From the NCBI GenBank assembly GCA_020049515.1, contig JAIFKQ010000017.1:1-53665 (forward strand): DNA of 53,665 nucleotides, read 5' to 3'. A model generated the notes under the pieces. It saw only the letters and a program-made list of their open reading frames with translations. It was not told the DNA's origin and did no database searches. How positions within the stretch are numbered: the stretch's first letter is position 1; the number at the start of each line of letters is the position of its first letter. The position numbers were made by a program, and so were the translations under genes. The DNA comes from Paludibacter sp. (GTDB lineage: Bacteria > Bacteroidota > Bacteroidia > Bacteroidales > Paludibacteraceae). Positions 19,035-29,447 of this stretch are shown here, piece after piece.

Positions 19035-19167
19035 ACAATTCAGTGAGCGCTTTGTTTATTGAAAAATTTTAATATTATATGAAAAGTTGATAGTTGGGGT
19101 TGACCATTACAAAATCAAATGAATGAACTAGTGTAACAAGAAACATCCTATTTTTCGTTTTAGGGTG

Positions 19168-19194
19168 CAAAGGTATGAAATTATTCTTTATCAA
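19168..19194 (-). promoter_or_regulatory. Probable promoter of nusB
   Basis: Read on the minus strand, TTG (19192-19194), 16 nt, then TACCTTTG (19168-19175). The -7 box is exact; the spacing is a little short. The leader to nusB would be about 125 nt. Confidence 0.5.
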
Positions 19195-19231
19195 CATTGC
19201 CGAATATATCAAAATTACTATTTAATCAAAT

Positions 19232-19627
19232 TTATTTTAGAAGCCACGGAAATCGAAAACAAGGCTCGTTATACAAAAAATAATCAGCCATTCCATTTAC
19301 AGCCAACGTTTTAACATTACTGGCTTCGGATAATAATTCCTTTGCAAAAGTTAATGTAGTTCCAGTTTTCACTCTATCATCAACCAATAATATTCGTTTA
19401 CCCTTAAAATTGAACTCAATTTCTTGGAGTAATTTGGGTTTATCATACAATTTATTTTGCATTGCATCCCTCAAATTGAGTTTCAAAATATAAAATTCGC
19501 AGCCCAACCGTTGATTAATCATTGCTGCCGGAATAATACCACCATTTGCAATAGCTACAACCAGATCAAACTCTTCATTTATGCAAATGTTACTTATTCG
19601 CTCAATTATATCCTCAAATGACTTCAT
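19232..19627 (-). CDS. Phosphoribosyltransferase family protein
   Basis: A 131-residue protein with a type I PRTase fold. The PRPP loop is ILLVDDRVKTGTTL (about 77-90) and the PPi loop lies near VVAIANGGIIPA (about 23-34). The family includes hypoxanthine, orotate and xanthine transferases; the hood region that decides specificity is too short to assign. It lies 197 bp upstream of nusB on the same strand as a probable separate unit. Confidence 0.8.
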   Translation of the reverse strand: MKSFEDIIERISNICINEEFDLVVAIANGGIIPAAMINQRLGCEFYILKLNLRDAMQNKLYDKPKLLQEIEFNFKGKRILLVDDRVKTGTTLTFAKELLSEASNVKTLAVNGMADYFLYNEPCFRFPWLLK

Positions 19628-19787
19628 TGCACTGTATTAATATTTTATTTTTAGAATGTAAAGATAACACACTGAGCGTAATAATAAAAGGAATAACAAT
19701 TGCGCAGTAATGAATTGATAGTTTTTATAGCTCTAATTATACTTTCATAAAGAAAAACCAAGTTGTTTTTTAGCTTTAGAAAGGAAT

Positions 19788-20294
19788 TTACTTATCAATG
19801 AATCTCAATAATAGGTATCCACCTACCAACTGAAGAAGTATGCCCGGAATGCCTACACGTACATCTTGCAATGCTGCGTAAATACTACCTGTCATTGCCC
19901 ATTCGGCCAACATTCCAAAACCTTGATAAAAAAGAATGATAAAAAGTAGGTTTTGCAATTTCAAATTCTGAGATTTATGAGCCATATAGGCTGCAGCTAT
20001 AGCTAATAAAATGGATTTGATGAGAATGGCAGTAAGCATTTCGGTACTTGGCATTCCAAAAAGAGCATGATTTATCAAAGGCGATGCTACCGCTGTGAGT
20101 AAGCCCGTAAAAAATCCATATTTATAGGCTGCAATAAGTGTGAAAAAATAAATAGGAAGTAAAATTGGTCCTCCCATTGGTATTAAATGACATAACTGAG
20201 GCAATAGTATGTTTCCGCTAATAAATAATGAAGCAAAAAAATATGACTTAATATCCACAATTTTAAGAGCGTAAAGTTTAATTGAAGTTTCCAT
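19788..20294 (-). CDS. ECF-transporter-type S component (substrate-binding membrane protein)
   Basis: A 168-residue integral membrane protein with five to six hydrophobic segments. The pattern GNILLPQLCHLIPMGGPILLPIYF, then YGFFTGLLTAVASPLINHALFGMP, resembles substrate-specific S components of energy-coupling factor vitamin transporters. The T and A components are not adjacent, consistent with a shared-module (group II) transporter. No riboswitch was recognised upstream, so the substrate cannot be named. It might instead be an unrelated small membrane protein; the call rests on topology and the glycine/proline pattern. Confidence 0.6.
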   Translation of the reverse strand: METSIKLYALKIVDIKSYFFASLFISGNILLPQLCHLIPMGGPILLPIYFFTLIAAYKYGFFTGLLTAVASPLINHALFGMPSTEMLTAILIKSILLAIAAAYMAHKSQNLKLQNLLFIILFYQGFGMLAEWAMTGSIYAALQDVRVGIPGILLQLVGGYLLLRFIDK

Positions 20295-21026
20295 GATTTG
20301 CGTTTTTATCTATTAGAGTTTATATTGATTAAATATATATTATGGTCAAAAACAAAGAATTAAGACTAACGATTAAACCTACCGAAAGCTAACAGGACGT
20401 ATTAATGTTCCTCAATAGACTTATTTATAGGCATTTAATTATTTTAATTGTAATGCAATTTTATCTATTTATAAGTCTATTTAATTTATTGTATATCAAA
20501 ACCATACTTCAATGATTGAAGTTGGCAAAATTTCATTTTCCTTAGAGGTTAAATTTAAATGCATAAATAACGAGCACAAAAATAACAAGATTTATTGTAA
20601 AAATGGAGCTTATAAAAATAAATAATCGACATTTTGATGAAATAGTAAAAACTGACACGAGTCAACCGTTAATAAAAGTTTAGAAAACGAATAGCATTAA
20701 ATTTTTACTTGGGCAATTGTTGGATAAAAAGTCTGTTATGCCTAGTTTTGTTAAATAAATAAGAAAATCTGATATTTATGCGATTCAATATAAAATTGTG
20801 ATTAACAGACACATTACACTTAATATCAGTGATGATATAAAAATAATTCATTCAAAATTGAGTAAATGTTTGATAAATTCAAAAAAAATACGGAAATTTG
20901 AGGGCTCAAAAGAGAAACGGGTCATATTAATGGTTGAGCGATTCAACGATTTTGAATTTTAAAATTAAATGCCTTCAATAAGACTTTATAATCATTTCAT
21001 TATAATTATTAAGAAACAACAGCATT
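20295..21026. other. Intergenic region with a long hairpin
   Basis: 732 bp between two divergently transcribed genes. It is very AT-rich with no open frame of interest. The only structure seen is the imperfect hairpin at 20414-20481. No exact TANNTTTG box was found near either gene start. Confidence 0.5.
20414..20481. other. Imperfect 68-nt inverted repeat
   Basis: The outer arms AATAGACTTAT and ATAAGTCTATT (11 bp) enclose a weaker inner pairing (GCATT..AATGC). It lies 120 bp upstream of the S-component gene, on the leader side. It could be an RNA structure or a protein-binding site; there is no T tract for termination. Confidence 0.5.
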
Positions 21027-21452
21027 ATGGAAGTAGAAAAACGAAAAATTGAAATTGAAAAAAAAGACAATGACATTATTTACTCTAAAGCAATAAAAGC
21101 AGGAAAACGCATTTATTATTTAGACGTTAAGAAAAGTAGAAATGAGGATTTATTTTTAGCCATTACCGAAAGTAAGAAAAAGGTAGTTGGCTCGGAAGAT
21201 GATGTACAAGTAACTTATGAAAAGCATAAAATATTTCTTTACAAAGAGGATTTTGATAAATTTGTTGAAGGATTGCAAGATGTAGTAAGTTTTATCAAGA
21301 ATGAACAGGGGGAAGCACCTCAAAGGGAAGTGAAAGAATATAGGGAAAAAGACACAATTGTAGTGGAAGAGTCTGAAAATGTTGAGAGTAAAGAAACAAC
21401 GCCTATTGAAGAAGTTAAACCAAAAAGCTTTTTTGATAAATTCAAGTTCTAA
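21027..21452 (+). CDS. DUF3276 (PUR-domain) nucleic-acid-binding protein
   Basis: A 141-residue protein. The first 95 residues match DUF3276, related to eukaryotic Pur-alpha and known as a DNA/RNA-binding fold in Bacteroidota: IIYSKAIKAGKRIYYLDVKK, then DLFLAITESKK and HKIFLYKEDFDKFVEGLQ. The last 45 residues are charged and glutamate-rich, ending in a short KSFFDKFKF motif. Single-gene unit. Its role in the cell is not established. Confidence 0.88.
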   Translation: MEVEKRKIEIEKKDNDIIYSKAIKAGKRIYYLDVKKSRNEDLFLAITESKKKVVGSEDDVQVTYEKHKIFLYKEDFDKFVEGLQDVVSFIKNEQGEAPQREVKEYREKDTIVVEESENVESKETTPIEEVKPKSFFDKFKF

Positions 21453-21683
21453 TAAACTAGAATGCAGCATTTTTTAATGGTTGAATAATGGTTGATTGTA
21501 TCCGCTAAAAGCGAATTTTTTGCCTAAAACAAAATTGCATTTATTAAATTTACTAGTTGATATATTTATTAATTTACTGGTATTTTTAACAATGGAAATA
21601 GTTCCTGCAATTTTTTAGACTCTAAAAATGATTAACGCAAAAAAAGTTGATATTAATGGCTAAACTGCTAACCTACTATTGAT

Positions 21684-22700
21684 ATGAAATCATTTGCCAG
21701 TGACAATTATTCGGGTATTCATCCTGAAATTCTCGAAGCCATTCAACTTGCTAATGGTCAACATCAGATTTCCTATGGTAATGATTCGCATACCAAAAAT
21801 GCACAAATCGTTTTTGAGAAACTATTTGGAGAAGTAACTGTACTGTACGCGTTTAATGGTACTGGTGCCAATGTTATTTGTCTTAAATGTTGTACTTTGC
21901 CATTTCAAGCAATTGTTTGTTCGGAATACGCCCATATTTTAGTGGATGAATGTGGTGCTCCTACTCAAAGCATTGGCTGTTCGTTACTACCTTTACCCAC
22001 GTCGGACGGTAAACTTACCTCAGAACTTATTTTACCATTATTGGGTAGAATTGGCAATGTACATAACTCTCAACCGAAGGTAATTTCTATCAGCCAAAGT
22101 ACAGAATTGGGAACAGTTTATTCAATTAAAGAACTGAAAGCATTGTGTCAATTTGCACATTCACATGATATGTTTGTGCATTTAGATGGTGCTCGTATTT
22201 CTAATGCTGTAGCTAGTTTAGGTGTGAGTTTAAAAGAGGCTACTGTTGATTGCGGTATTGACATTATGAGTTTTGGGGGGACAAAAAATGGTCTATTGAT
22301 GGGCGAAGCAGTATTGATATTCAATAAAAAGCTGAAGGAAAACGCCCCTTATTTTCAGAAACAAACTACACAATTGTTCTCCAAAAATCGTTTTATTGCA
22401 GCACAATTCACCGCTCTTTTAACTGATAATTTATGGTTACGAATGGCCTCTCATGCTAACTTAATGGCACATAAACTGGCCAAATCGGTTTCAACGCTTC
22501 CAGAAGTAAGAATTACTAGGAGCGTGGATGCTAATGCGGTTTTCGTAATTATTCCTTCACATTCCATCAAGCCGCTTCAAGCAGAATATCCTTTTTATGA
22601 ATGGAATGAACTTACGCACGAACTAAGGTGGATGTGTTCCTTTGACACCAAAGAGGAAGAGATAACTGACTTTGTGAATAAACTGAGAAGCCTGTTGTAA
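21684..22700 (+). CDS. Low-specificity L-threonine aldolase / beta-eliminating lyase family
   Basis: A 338-residue fold-type I PLP enzyme. The N-terminus (FASDNYSGIHPEILEAI) and QISYGNDSHTKNAQ are characteristic. The PLP lysine is in SFGGTKNGLLMGEAV (near residue 200), preceded by HLDGARISNA. It would cleave threonine or allo-threonine to glycine and acetaldehyde; some members act on other beta-hydroxy amino acids. Single gene, no operon partner. Confidence 0.88.
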   Translation: MKSFASDNYSGIHPEILEAIQLANGQHQISYGNDSHTKNAQIVFEKLFGEVTVLYAFNGTGANVICLKCCTLPFQAIVCSEYAHILVDECGAPTQSIGCSLLPLPTSDGKLTSELILPLLGRIGNVHNSQPKVISISQSTELGTVYSIKELKALCQFAHSHDMFVHLDGARISNAVASLGVSLKEATVDCGIDIMSFGGTKNGLLMGEAVLIFNKKLKENAPYFQKQTTQLFSKNRFIAAQFTALLTDNLWLRMASHANLMAHKLAKSVSTLPEVRITRSVDANAVFVIIPSHSIKPLQAEYPFYEWNELTHELRWMCSFDTKEEEITDFVNKLRSLL

Positions 22701-22940
22701 AACATCTCTTTCCTAAAATTAGCTGAATTAAATTTATAAGTTATTGATATAAGCTCATCTTCATTTCAATTTTAAAAAGCAAAACAACTTAAGCATTTTT
22801 TTAAATTTTGAAGCTATTAGTTTGTTTTTATGGTTGTGAATTGAACTCCTAAAACATATTTAATTGAGTTTTGCTTCTGAAACAGGCAGTATTTCATTAT
22901 TTTTAACCGCTTCAACGATAGCGATTGTGAATAAATGATG

Positions 22941-22948
22941 TACTTTTG
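22941..22948 (+). promoter_or_regulatory. Probable -7 box of the YfhO gene
   Basis: TACTTTTG matches TANNTTTG exactly. It lies inside the longer reading frame and 47 bp before the ATG at 22995, favouring that start. No clear -33 TTG was seen at 19-21 nt. Confidence 0.5.
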
Positions 22949-22994
22949 TACGACTTTTCCCAAAAACTGCACTAAGGCCACGAAACGTACAATT

Positions 22995-25487
22995 ATGAAT
23001 AAAAATACCTTTGCGAAATTTACTCCACACATTGCTGCTATTTTGTTATTTATTTGTATTTCATTTCTGTATTTCACACCAGTATTAGAGGGCAAACAAC
23101 TTATAGGGCACGACACCGAAAGTTGGATGTGCATGGCAAAAGAAACTATAGATTTTAATGACACTCATAGTGAACCCACTTTGTGGACTAATTCGTTGTT
23201 TGGAGGTATGCCCAACTTTCAAATTTCGATGATTCAGCCTAACAATATCATTCAATACTTAGAAAAAATCTTCAGTATTTTTCCGGCTACAATTTACAAT
23301 TTAATTTTGTATCTTATTGGTTTCTATATACTTCTACTTTCTTTTAAGGTTAATCCATGGTTGGCTATTGTAGGAGCCATAGCATTTTCGTTTGCTTCCT
23401 ACAATTTTATTATCATTGTTGCAGGTCACAATTCCAAAGCCATCAGTATTGCCTACATGGCACCATTGATAGGTGCTGTGTTTATGGCTTATCGTTATAA
23501 ACCATTGGCTGGCAGTCTGCTCACGGCCGTAATGCTCAGCTTGGCCATTCGTGCCAATCACGTTCAAATTTTATATTACACGCTCATAATTATATTGTTT
23601 TTGGCCATTGTAGAATTCATTTACAGTGTCAAACAAAAAACATTGCTTCCTTTCTTCAAATCCTCTGGACTATTACTAGCGGCTGCTGCATTGGCTATTG
23701 GCATGAATGCCACATCGTTAATGACCACTTACGAGTATGGAAAATATACCATGCGTGGCGATAGCAATGGGTTAACGGTAGATGCAAATAGTTCGCAGCA
23801 AGGCTTAAATAAAGATTATATTACCCAGTGGAGTTATGGCGTTGACGAAACTATGACTTTGCTAATACCAAACTTTAAAGGCGGCGCAAGTGGTGGAACA
23901 TTAACCGCTGATACAGAAACTGGCAAAAAACTTACCAGTTTTAATGTACCAAACGTGGAAAGCATGTTAAAAGAAATGCAGTTACCATTGTATTGGGGAA
24001 CGCAGCCAGGCACTTCTGGTCCAGTATATATTGGTGCAATAGTTTGTTTCTTGTTCGTGCTAGGTTTCTTTTTGGTTGAAAAACGCACATTGTGGTGGTT
24101 ACTGCCAATGATTGCACTTACACTAATGCTTTCTTGGGGTAAAAACTTTATGTGGCTCACGGATATTTTTATCGATTATGTGCCGTTATATAATAAATTC
24201 CGTACGGTATCCATGACGTTGGTGGCTACTGGTTTTGGGATGACATTGATTGCTTTACTAGCTTTGAAGGAAGTTTTTGAACCAAACACTGATAAGAAAA
24301 AACTGATGCGTTCCGTATTTATTAGCGCGGGTATCACGGGTGGTATTGCATTGATATTTATGATAATTCCATCGTTGTCGGGCAATTTTATTTCGGCTGG
24401 CGATGCTCAATTTACTGGTGATTATGCATTTTTGAAAGAAACCCTCCCACTGGACCGTGCAAACATGTTGCGCTCCGATGCGTTGCGCTCGCTAGGTTTT
24501 GTGCTGGCAGCGGCAGGATTAATTTTACTTTATGCCAAAGATTTATTAAAGAAAAAAGTGGCTTTAGTATTTTTCGCAATCGTTATTTTGGCCGATATGG
24601 TGCCTGTAGCAAAACGTTATTTGAATGATGATAATTTTAAACGTAAACGTAAAATTGAAACATTGGTACAACCAACTGTGGCAGATAACTACATTTTGCA
24701 GGACAAATCTCAATTTAGGGTACTGGATGCTACAGTGAATATATTCAATGACGCCACGCCTTCATATTTCCACAAAAACATTGGTGGATATAATGCGGCT
24801 AAGTTGCGTCGCTATCAGGAGTTGATTAACATGCAGTTAGAAAATGAAATGGGTCAATTGTTTGCAACTTTTGGTCGTGCTACTTCGCCCGAAATCATCA
24901 ATAATACGCTAGATTCGCTGGGAGTACTGAATATGCTAAACATGAAGTATCTTATTTACAACAAAGAATCAGCGCCACTTACAAACCCTCATGCTAATGG
25001 AAATGTATGGTTTGTAAAAAATATCCGAGTAGCCGCTAATGCCAATGAAGAAATGCAATTGGTAGGAGACATAAATACTAAAACAGAAATGGTGGTGGAC
25101 AAATCGTTTGCAGCTCAATTGCCCACAGCTATTACTCCCGATAGTACAGCGAAGATTTCTCTGAGTAATTATCAACCAAATAAGTTGATTTACAATTTTA
25201 TTTCCAATACCGACCAAGTGGCTGTATTCTCGGAAATTTATTATGACAAAGGTTGGAATGCATATATTAATGGCAAAATTACACCTTATGTGCGTGCCAA
25301 TTATTTGCTACGAGCCATGCCGCTTAAAGCTGGAAATTATGATATTGAATTCCGTTTCGAACCAAAATCTTACAGCACTGGAAATACCATTTCATTTATA
25401 TCTTCAATACTATTAGTGATATGTATTTTAGCTTTTGGATTTTGGCAATGGAAAAAGCCTACCGTAATTATTGATAAAAATAATTAA
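22995..25487 (+). CDS. YfhO family multispanning membrane protein
   Basis: An 830-residue membrane protein with about a dozen transmembrane segments in the first 560 residues. A large extracytoplasmic C-terminal domain follows (ending FSEIYYDKGWNAYINGK..) and a last helix (about 795-815). This is the YfhO architecture, related to GT-C-type glycosyltransferases of teichoic-acid/lipoprotein sugar modification. The start chosen (MNKNTFAKFTPHIAAIL) follows a -7 box; an upstream in-frame ATG at 22935 precedes that box. It is followed after 15 bp by ftsX, so it may lead the envelope operon. The substrate is unknown. Confidence 0.85.
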   Translation: MNKNTFAKFTPHIAAILLFICISFLYFTPVLEGKQLIGHDTESWMCMAKETIDFNDTHSEPTLWTNSLFGGMPNFQISMIQPNNIIQYLEKIFSIFPATIYNLILYLIGFYILLLSFKVNPWLAIVGAIAFSFASYNFIIIVAGHNSKAISIAYMAPLIGAVFMAYRYKPLAGSLLTAVMLSLAIRANHVQILYYTLIIILFLAIVEFIYSVKQKTLLPFFKSSGLLLAAAALAIGMNATSLMTTYEYGKYTMRGDSNGLTVDANSSQQGLNKDYITQWSYGVDETMTLLIPNFKGGASGGTLTADTETGKKLTSFNVPNVESMLKEMQLPLYWGTQPGTSGPVYIGAIVCFLFVLGFFLVEKRTLWWLLPMIALTLMLSWGKNFMWLTDIFIDYVPLYNKFRTVSMTLVATGFGMTLIALLALKEVFEPNTDKKKLMRSVFISAGITGGIALIFMIIPSLSGNFISAGDAQFTGDYAFLKETLPLDRANMLRSDALRSLGFVLAAAGLILLYAKDLLKKKVALVFFAIVILADMVPVAKRYLNDDNFKRKRKIETLVQPTVADNYILQDKSQFRVLDATVNIFNDATPSYFHKNIGGYNAAKLRRYQELINMQLENEMGQLFATFGRATSPEIINNTLDSLGVLNMLNMKYLIYNKESAPLTNPHANGNVWFVKNIRVAANANEEMQLVGDINTKTEMVVDKSFAAQLPTAITPDSTAKISLSNYQPNKLIYNFISNTDQVAVFSEIYYDKGWNAYINGKITPYVRANYLLRAMPLKAGNYDIEFRFEPKSYSTGNTISFISSILLVICILAFGFWQWKKPTVIIDKNN

Positions 25488-25502
25488 ATTAGTTATACTA
25501 TT

Positions 25503-26384
25503 ATGACAAAGAAAAAAAACAACACTAAAAAGAGACGTTTTAAAAATATACATGTTACTTCCACCATCAGCATGTCGTTGGTGTTGTTTTTGATTGGATT
25601 GGTGTCACTTCTTTTATTTATGGCGCGCGACATGAGCAACTATGTTAAAGAGAATATTAATTTGTCAATAATTCTGAACGATGAAATTGGGAAAGAATAT
25701 TCCAATAGGATTGAAAAGTATTTATTAGCTTCGCCATTTACAAAATCGGTAGAGTATATATCGAAAGAGGATGCACTGAAAGATCATATCAGTAGTTTAG
25801 GCGAAGACCCACAAGATTTTTTGGGATATAATCCCTTAATGGCATCACTTGAAGTTAAATTAAAAGCTAATTATGCCAATACAGACAGTGTAAACATGAT
25901 TGAAAAAAAATTGAAATCGTTTGAAAATATCAATCGCGTGGTTTATCAAAAAGATATGGTGAGTTTGGTAAACGAAAATGTTAGAAAAGTGAGTTTAATT
26001 CTATTTGGATTAGCCATAATACTACTAATAGTATCGATAACGCTGATAAACAACACTGTACGTATAGCACTTTATTCCAATCGGTTTCTTATTAGCACCA
26101 TGAAATTGGTAGGCGCAACGCATTGGTTTATTCGTAAACCTTATTTAAAAAGCAGTGTTATGAATGGTTTATTGGCATCGTTTATTTCGCTAATTTTATT
26201 GGTTGCAGTAGTTTATTTTGTTCAATATGAATTTGGTATGTCAGGATTGTCTATTGATCCGCTCACTGCTTTAATAATTACATTAATAGTTATTTCAATG
26301 GGTATATTGCTAACTGCTATTTCATCTTATTACGCCGTAGGGAGGTATTTGAAAATGAAAACAGATGACTTATATTTCATTTAA
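25503..26384 (+). CDS. ftsX: Cell-division permease-like protein FtsX
   Basis: A 293-residue protein with a transmembrane helix at about 22-42, a periplasmic loop (about 45-160, including YISKEDALKDHISSLGED) and three C-terminal helices with the FtsX motif STMKLVGATHWFIRKPYL. With the ATPase FtsE it controls septal murein hydrolases from the inner membrane. ftsE is not in the window, which is usual for this phylum. The gene is 15 bp downstream of YfhO and upstream of DUF3098. Confidence 0.9.
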   Translation: MTKKKNNTKKRRFKNIHVTSTISMSLVLFLIGLVSLLLFMARDMSNYVKENINLSIILNDEIGKEYSNRIEKYLLASPFTKSVEYISKEDALKDHISSLGEDPQDFLGYNPLMASLEVKLKANYANTDSVNMIEKKLKSFENINRVVYQKDMVSLVNENVRKVSLILFGLAIILLIVSITLINNTVRIALYSNRFLISTMKLVGATHWFIRKPYLKSSVMNGLLASFISLILLVAVVYFVQYEFGMSGLSIDPLTALIITLIVISMGILLTAISSYYAVGRYLKMKTDDLYFI

Positions 26385-26480
26385 ATAATCACAAAAATTT
26401 TATTACAATAGCATTAACACAAACAAAACTTGCTCCATTTTCCCTCAGTGGGTTTGGGGTAATTAAAAAAAAATAATTTC

Positions 26481-26708
26481 ATGGAAAACAGCACCCGATT
26501 TACTTTAGGAAAAATCAATATTATATTGATAGCCATTGGTTTTGCCATTATTGTATTGGGCTTTGTGCTCATGACTGGCTCTACAACTGGAACAGAATTT
26601 AATCCTGATATTTTCAGTTTTCGCAGAATAACGTTGGCTCCTGTTGTTTCATTTAGCGGCTTTATGTTTATCATCTTTGCCATATTATTCAAACCAAAAA
26701 GTAAATAA
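26481..26708 (+). CDS. DUF3098 small membrane protein
   Basis: A 75-residue protein with two transmembrane helices (about 12-31 and 51-70) and the loop [20 protein letters not shown] typical of DUF3098. In Bacteroidota it is nearly always found between ftsX and uppP, as here. The function is unknown; position suggests envelope biogenesis. It ends 2 bp before uppP. Confidence 0.88.
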   Translation: MENSTRFTLGKINIILIAIGFAIIVLGFVLMTGSTTGTEFNPDIFSFRRITLAPVVSFSGFMFIIFAILFKPKSK

Positions 26709-26710
26709 TC

Positions 26711-27505
26711 ATGACCTTTTTGTCAACCATTATTATTGCCATTGTAGAGGGAATAACTGAATTTTTACCAGTTTCATCTACAGGTCACATGATTATTGCC
26801 CAAAAACTGTTAGGAATAAAAAGCGATGAATTTGTAAAAGCATTTACTATTATTATTCAATTTGGTGCAATTTTGTCGGTAGTAGTACTTTATTGGAAGC
26901 GTTTTTTTCAATCATGGGATTTTTATTACAAATTGCTAATTGCATTTATACCTGCAGCTATTATCGGTTTTGCACTTAGCGACTACATAGACAGCATGCT
27001 AGAAAGCGTTGAAGTAGTGGCAGTTATGTTGGTACTAGGCGGTATATTTATGTTGTTTGTAGATAAATGGTTCAATAAGCCCAGTGAAGACCAAACAATG
27101 GACTGGAAACGGTCGCTTAAAATTGGTTTCTTTCAATGTATAGCAATGATACCAGGTGTATCGCGGTCTATGGCTACTATTGTGGGTGGTACAACTACCG
27201 GATTAACTCGTAAAAATGCCGCAGAGTTTTCATTTTTCCTAGCTGTACCAACCATGGCAGCTGCTTCGGGATACAAATTGCTTAAGTTAGTAACTGACCC
27301 AGCTTCGGTTTCCATGTTGTCAGAAAATTTAGTTACTCTGTTAATAGGGAATGTTGTAGCCTTTCTGGTAGCCATTGCAGCTATCAAGTTTTTTATTGGT
27401 TTTCTCACAAAATATGGTTTCAAAGCCTTTGGTTATTATCGCATTATAGTAGGTGTTGTTATTTTGGTGTTGTTGTTTATGGGTGTTGATTTGAGTGTAA
27501 TGTAA
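26711..27505 (+). CDS. uppP: Undecaprenyl-diphosphatase UppP (BacA)
   Basis: A 264-residue inner-membrane phosphatase. It recycles undecaprenyl pyrophosphate to the monophosphate carrier used for peptidoglycan and O-antigen. Both catalytic motifs are visible: [14 protein letters not shown] (13-26) and [13 protein letters not shown] (about 148-160). It has multiple hydrophobic segments and normal length. Its TAA overlaps the truB start by one base (TAATG), showing translational coupling. It can confer bacitracin tolerance. Confidence 0.95.
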   Translation: MTFLSTIIIAIVEGITEFLPVSSTGHMIIAQKLLGIKSDEFVKAFTIIIQFGAILSVVVLYWKRFFQSWDFYYKLLIAFIPAAIIGFALSDYIDSMLESVEVVAVMLVLGGIFMLFVDKWFNKPSEDQTMDWKRSLKIGFFQCIAMIPGVSRSMATIVGGTTTGLTRKNAAEFSFFLAVPTMAAASGYKLLKLVTDPASVSMLSENLVTLLIGNVVAFLVAIAAIKFFIGFLTKYGFKAFGYYRIIVGVVILVLLFMGVDLSVM

Positions 27506-28227
27506 TGGATTATATAGCAGGAGAAGTGCTTTATGTAGCGAAACCTTTAAACTGGACTTCATTCAATTTAGTAAGCAAAGTACGTTGGAAATTACAACGA
27601 GCATTAAAAGTAAAAAAGTTGAAAGTGGGTCATGCAGGCACACTAGATCCTTTGGCTACTGGAGTTATGATTATTTGCACAGGTAAAGCTACCAAGCAAA
27701 TTGATATTTTTCAATACCAGACAAAAGAATACATTGCTACGTTAGAATTGGGAGCCACCACGCCATCATTTGATTTGGAATTGCCAATAGATGGTACATT
27801 TCCAACCGAGCATATTACACGCACACTAGTAGATGAAGTAATTCCGCGTTTTTTAGGTGAAATATGGCAAGTACCACCCGCCTATTCTGCTGTTAAAGTA
27901 GATGGCAAACGTGCTTATGATTATGCCCGCGATGGACAAGAAGTTGAACTAAAACCAAAGTTATTGGTTATAGATGAGATTGAAATCTTGGATTTTAGCC
28001 TTCCAGTACTTAAACTTCGAGTGGTATGTAGTAAAGGAACTTACATTAGGGCACTGGCTCGTGATATTGGACTAGCACTTGGTAGTGGAGCACATCTTAT
28101 TGCATTGGAACGAACCAAAATTGGGAAAGTAGGTTTAGAAGATTGTTGGCAAATAGATGATTTAGTGCTTAATATAGAGCAACTTGATAAATCAGAATCA
28201 AACAATGATGTTATCATCAAAGAATAA
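27505..28227 (+). CDS. truB: tRNA pseudouridine-55 synthase TruB
   Basis: A 240-residue enzyme making pseudouridine 55 in the T-loop of tRNAs. The catalytic aspartate is in GHAGTLDPLATG (D48), followed by the conserved YQTKEYIATLELG, PPAYSAVKVDGKRAYDYAR and CSKGTYIRALARD. It lacks the C-terminal PUA extension of longer TruB proteins, common in this phylum. It starts inside the uppP stop codon. The queA gene follows after 88 bp that hold a small inverted repeat (TCCTAG/CTAGGA). Confidence 0.95.
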   Translation: MDYIAGEVLYVAKPLNWTSFNLVSKVRWKLQRALKVKKLKVGHAGTLDPLATGVMIICTGKATKQIDIFQYQTKEYIATLELGATTPSFDLELPIDGTFPTEHITRTLVDEVIPRFLGEIWQVPPAYSAVKVDGKRAYDYARDGQEVELKPKLLVIDEIEILDFSLPVLKLRVVCSKGTYIRALARDIGLALGSGAHLIALERTKIGKVGLEDCWQIDDLVLNIEQLDKSESNNDVIIKE

Positions 28228-28315
28228 GTGACAATTAAAAAATAAAAAAACAGACAATACAATCCTAGTCAACTTTTAAAATCTAGGAGCTCACATTTCA
28301 CAAATAAAAAAGAAT

Positions 28316-29365
28316 ATGAAGTTATCAAAGTTTAAATTCAAGTTACCCGATGAGTTAATAGCTCAACATCCAGCAAAAAATCGTGATGAATCCCGTTTAA
28401 TGGTGTTGCATCGCAAAACTGGACAGATTGAACATCGTGTATTTAAAGATGTACTTGAATACTTCAACGAACATGACTTATTTGTTTTTAACGACACAAA
28501 AGTTTTTCCTGCCCGCTTATTTGGAAACAAAGAGAAAACGGGTGCTCAAATTGAGGTTTTTTTGCTTAGGGAATTAAACCACGAAATGCGCCTATGGGAT
28601 GTTTTGGTAGAGCCTGCTCGAAAAATTCGTATTGGCAATAAGCTTTATTTTGGAGATGATGATTCTATTGTGGCTGAGGTAATTGACAATACTACTTCTC
28701 GAGGACGCACATTGCGTTTTTTGTTTGATGGTACACACGAAGAGTTTAAGAAAGGTCTGTATGCTTTGGGTGAAACACCTCTTCCTAAAAATATTACACG
28801 GGAAGTAGAACCAGATGATGCTGATCGTTTCCAAACAATTTTTGCCAAAAACGAAGGTGCAGTTTCTGCCCCTGCCGCTGGCTTGCACTTTAGCCGTGAG
28901 TTAATGAAACGCATGGAAATTAAAGGTGTAAATACTGCATTTGTAACTTCTCACATGAGTTTGGGTAATTTTAGGGATATTGATGTTGAGGATCTTACCA
29001 AACACAAAATGGACTCGGAGCAAATGTCAATCACGGCTGAAGCGACTGAAATAGTTAACAATGCAAAAGATGAAGGTCGGAATATTTGTGCGGTAGGGGT
29101 TACAGTTATGCGTTCTTTAGAGACCGTAGTAGGTACTGAGGGCAAAATTAAACCGTACGATGGCTGGACAAACAAATTTATTTTTCCGCCTTATGATTTT
29201 ACCGTAGCCAATGCATTAATTACCAACTTCCATTTGCCATATTCTACACTTATAATGCTTACAGCAGCTTTTGGTGGGTATGACCAAATAATGAAAACGT
29301 ATGAAGTTGCTATAAAAGAGGGATACAAATTTGGTGTATATGGTGATGCGTTGTTGATTATTTAA
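28316..29365 (+). CDS. queA: S-adenosylmethionine:tRNA ribosyltransferase-isomerase QueA
   Basis: A 349-residue enzyme of queuosine synthesis. It transfers and isomerises the ribosyl group of SAM to 7-aminomethyl-7-deazaguanine in tRNA. The start [20 protein letters not shown], the block [26 protein letters not shown] and the C-terminal [20 protein letters not shown] are diagnostic. Complete. Last gene of the envelope/tRNA cluster, with a strong terminator directly after it. Confidence 0.96.
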   Translation: MKLSKFKFKLPDELIAQHPAKNRDESRLMVLHRKTGQIEHRVFKDVLEYFNEHDLFVFNDTKVFPARLFGNKEKTGAQIEVFLLRELNHEMRLWDVLVEPARKIRIGNKLYFGDDDSIVAEVIDNTTSRGRTLRFLFDGTHEEFKKGLYALGETPLPKNITREVEPDDADRFQTIFAKNEGAVSAPAAGLHFSRELMKRMEIKGVNTAFVTSHMSLGNFRDIDVEDLTKHKMDSEQMSITAEATEIVNNAKDEGRNICAVGVTVMRSLETVVGTEGKIKPYDGWTNKFIFPPYDFTVANALITNFHLPYSTLIMLTAAFGGYDQIMKTYEVAIKEGYKFGVYGDALLII

Positions 29366-29389
29366 CTACCAAAAGGAAACTTTAATATT

Positions 29390-29429
29390 AAAAAAGCCGA
29401 ATACTTATTGAATAGTATTCGGCTTTTTT
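29390..29429. terminator. Bidirectional terminator between queA and PBP1A gene
   Basis: A 16-bp perfect stem AAAAAAGCCGAATACT/AGTATTCGGCTTTTTT with an 8-nt loop. T tracts on both strands serve the two convergent genes. Confidence 0.93.
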
Positions 29430-29447
29430 ATATGGTCATATCTATAT

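Noticed and set aside
20295-20420. Vitamin riboswitch upstream of the ECF-like gene
   Set aside because: No recognisable conserved core of TPP, cobalamin, FMN, THF or preQ1 riboswitches was found by eye, so I report only the inverted repeat.
22935-22994. N-terminal extension of YfhO from ATG 22935
   Set aside because: It precedes the -7 box at 22941, would add a Cys/Lys-rich stretch before the first membrane helix, and is not typical of the family.
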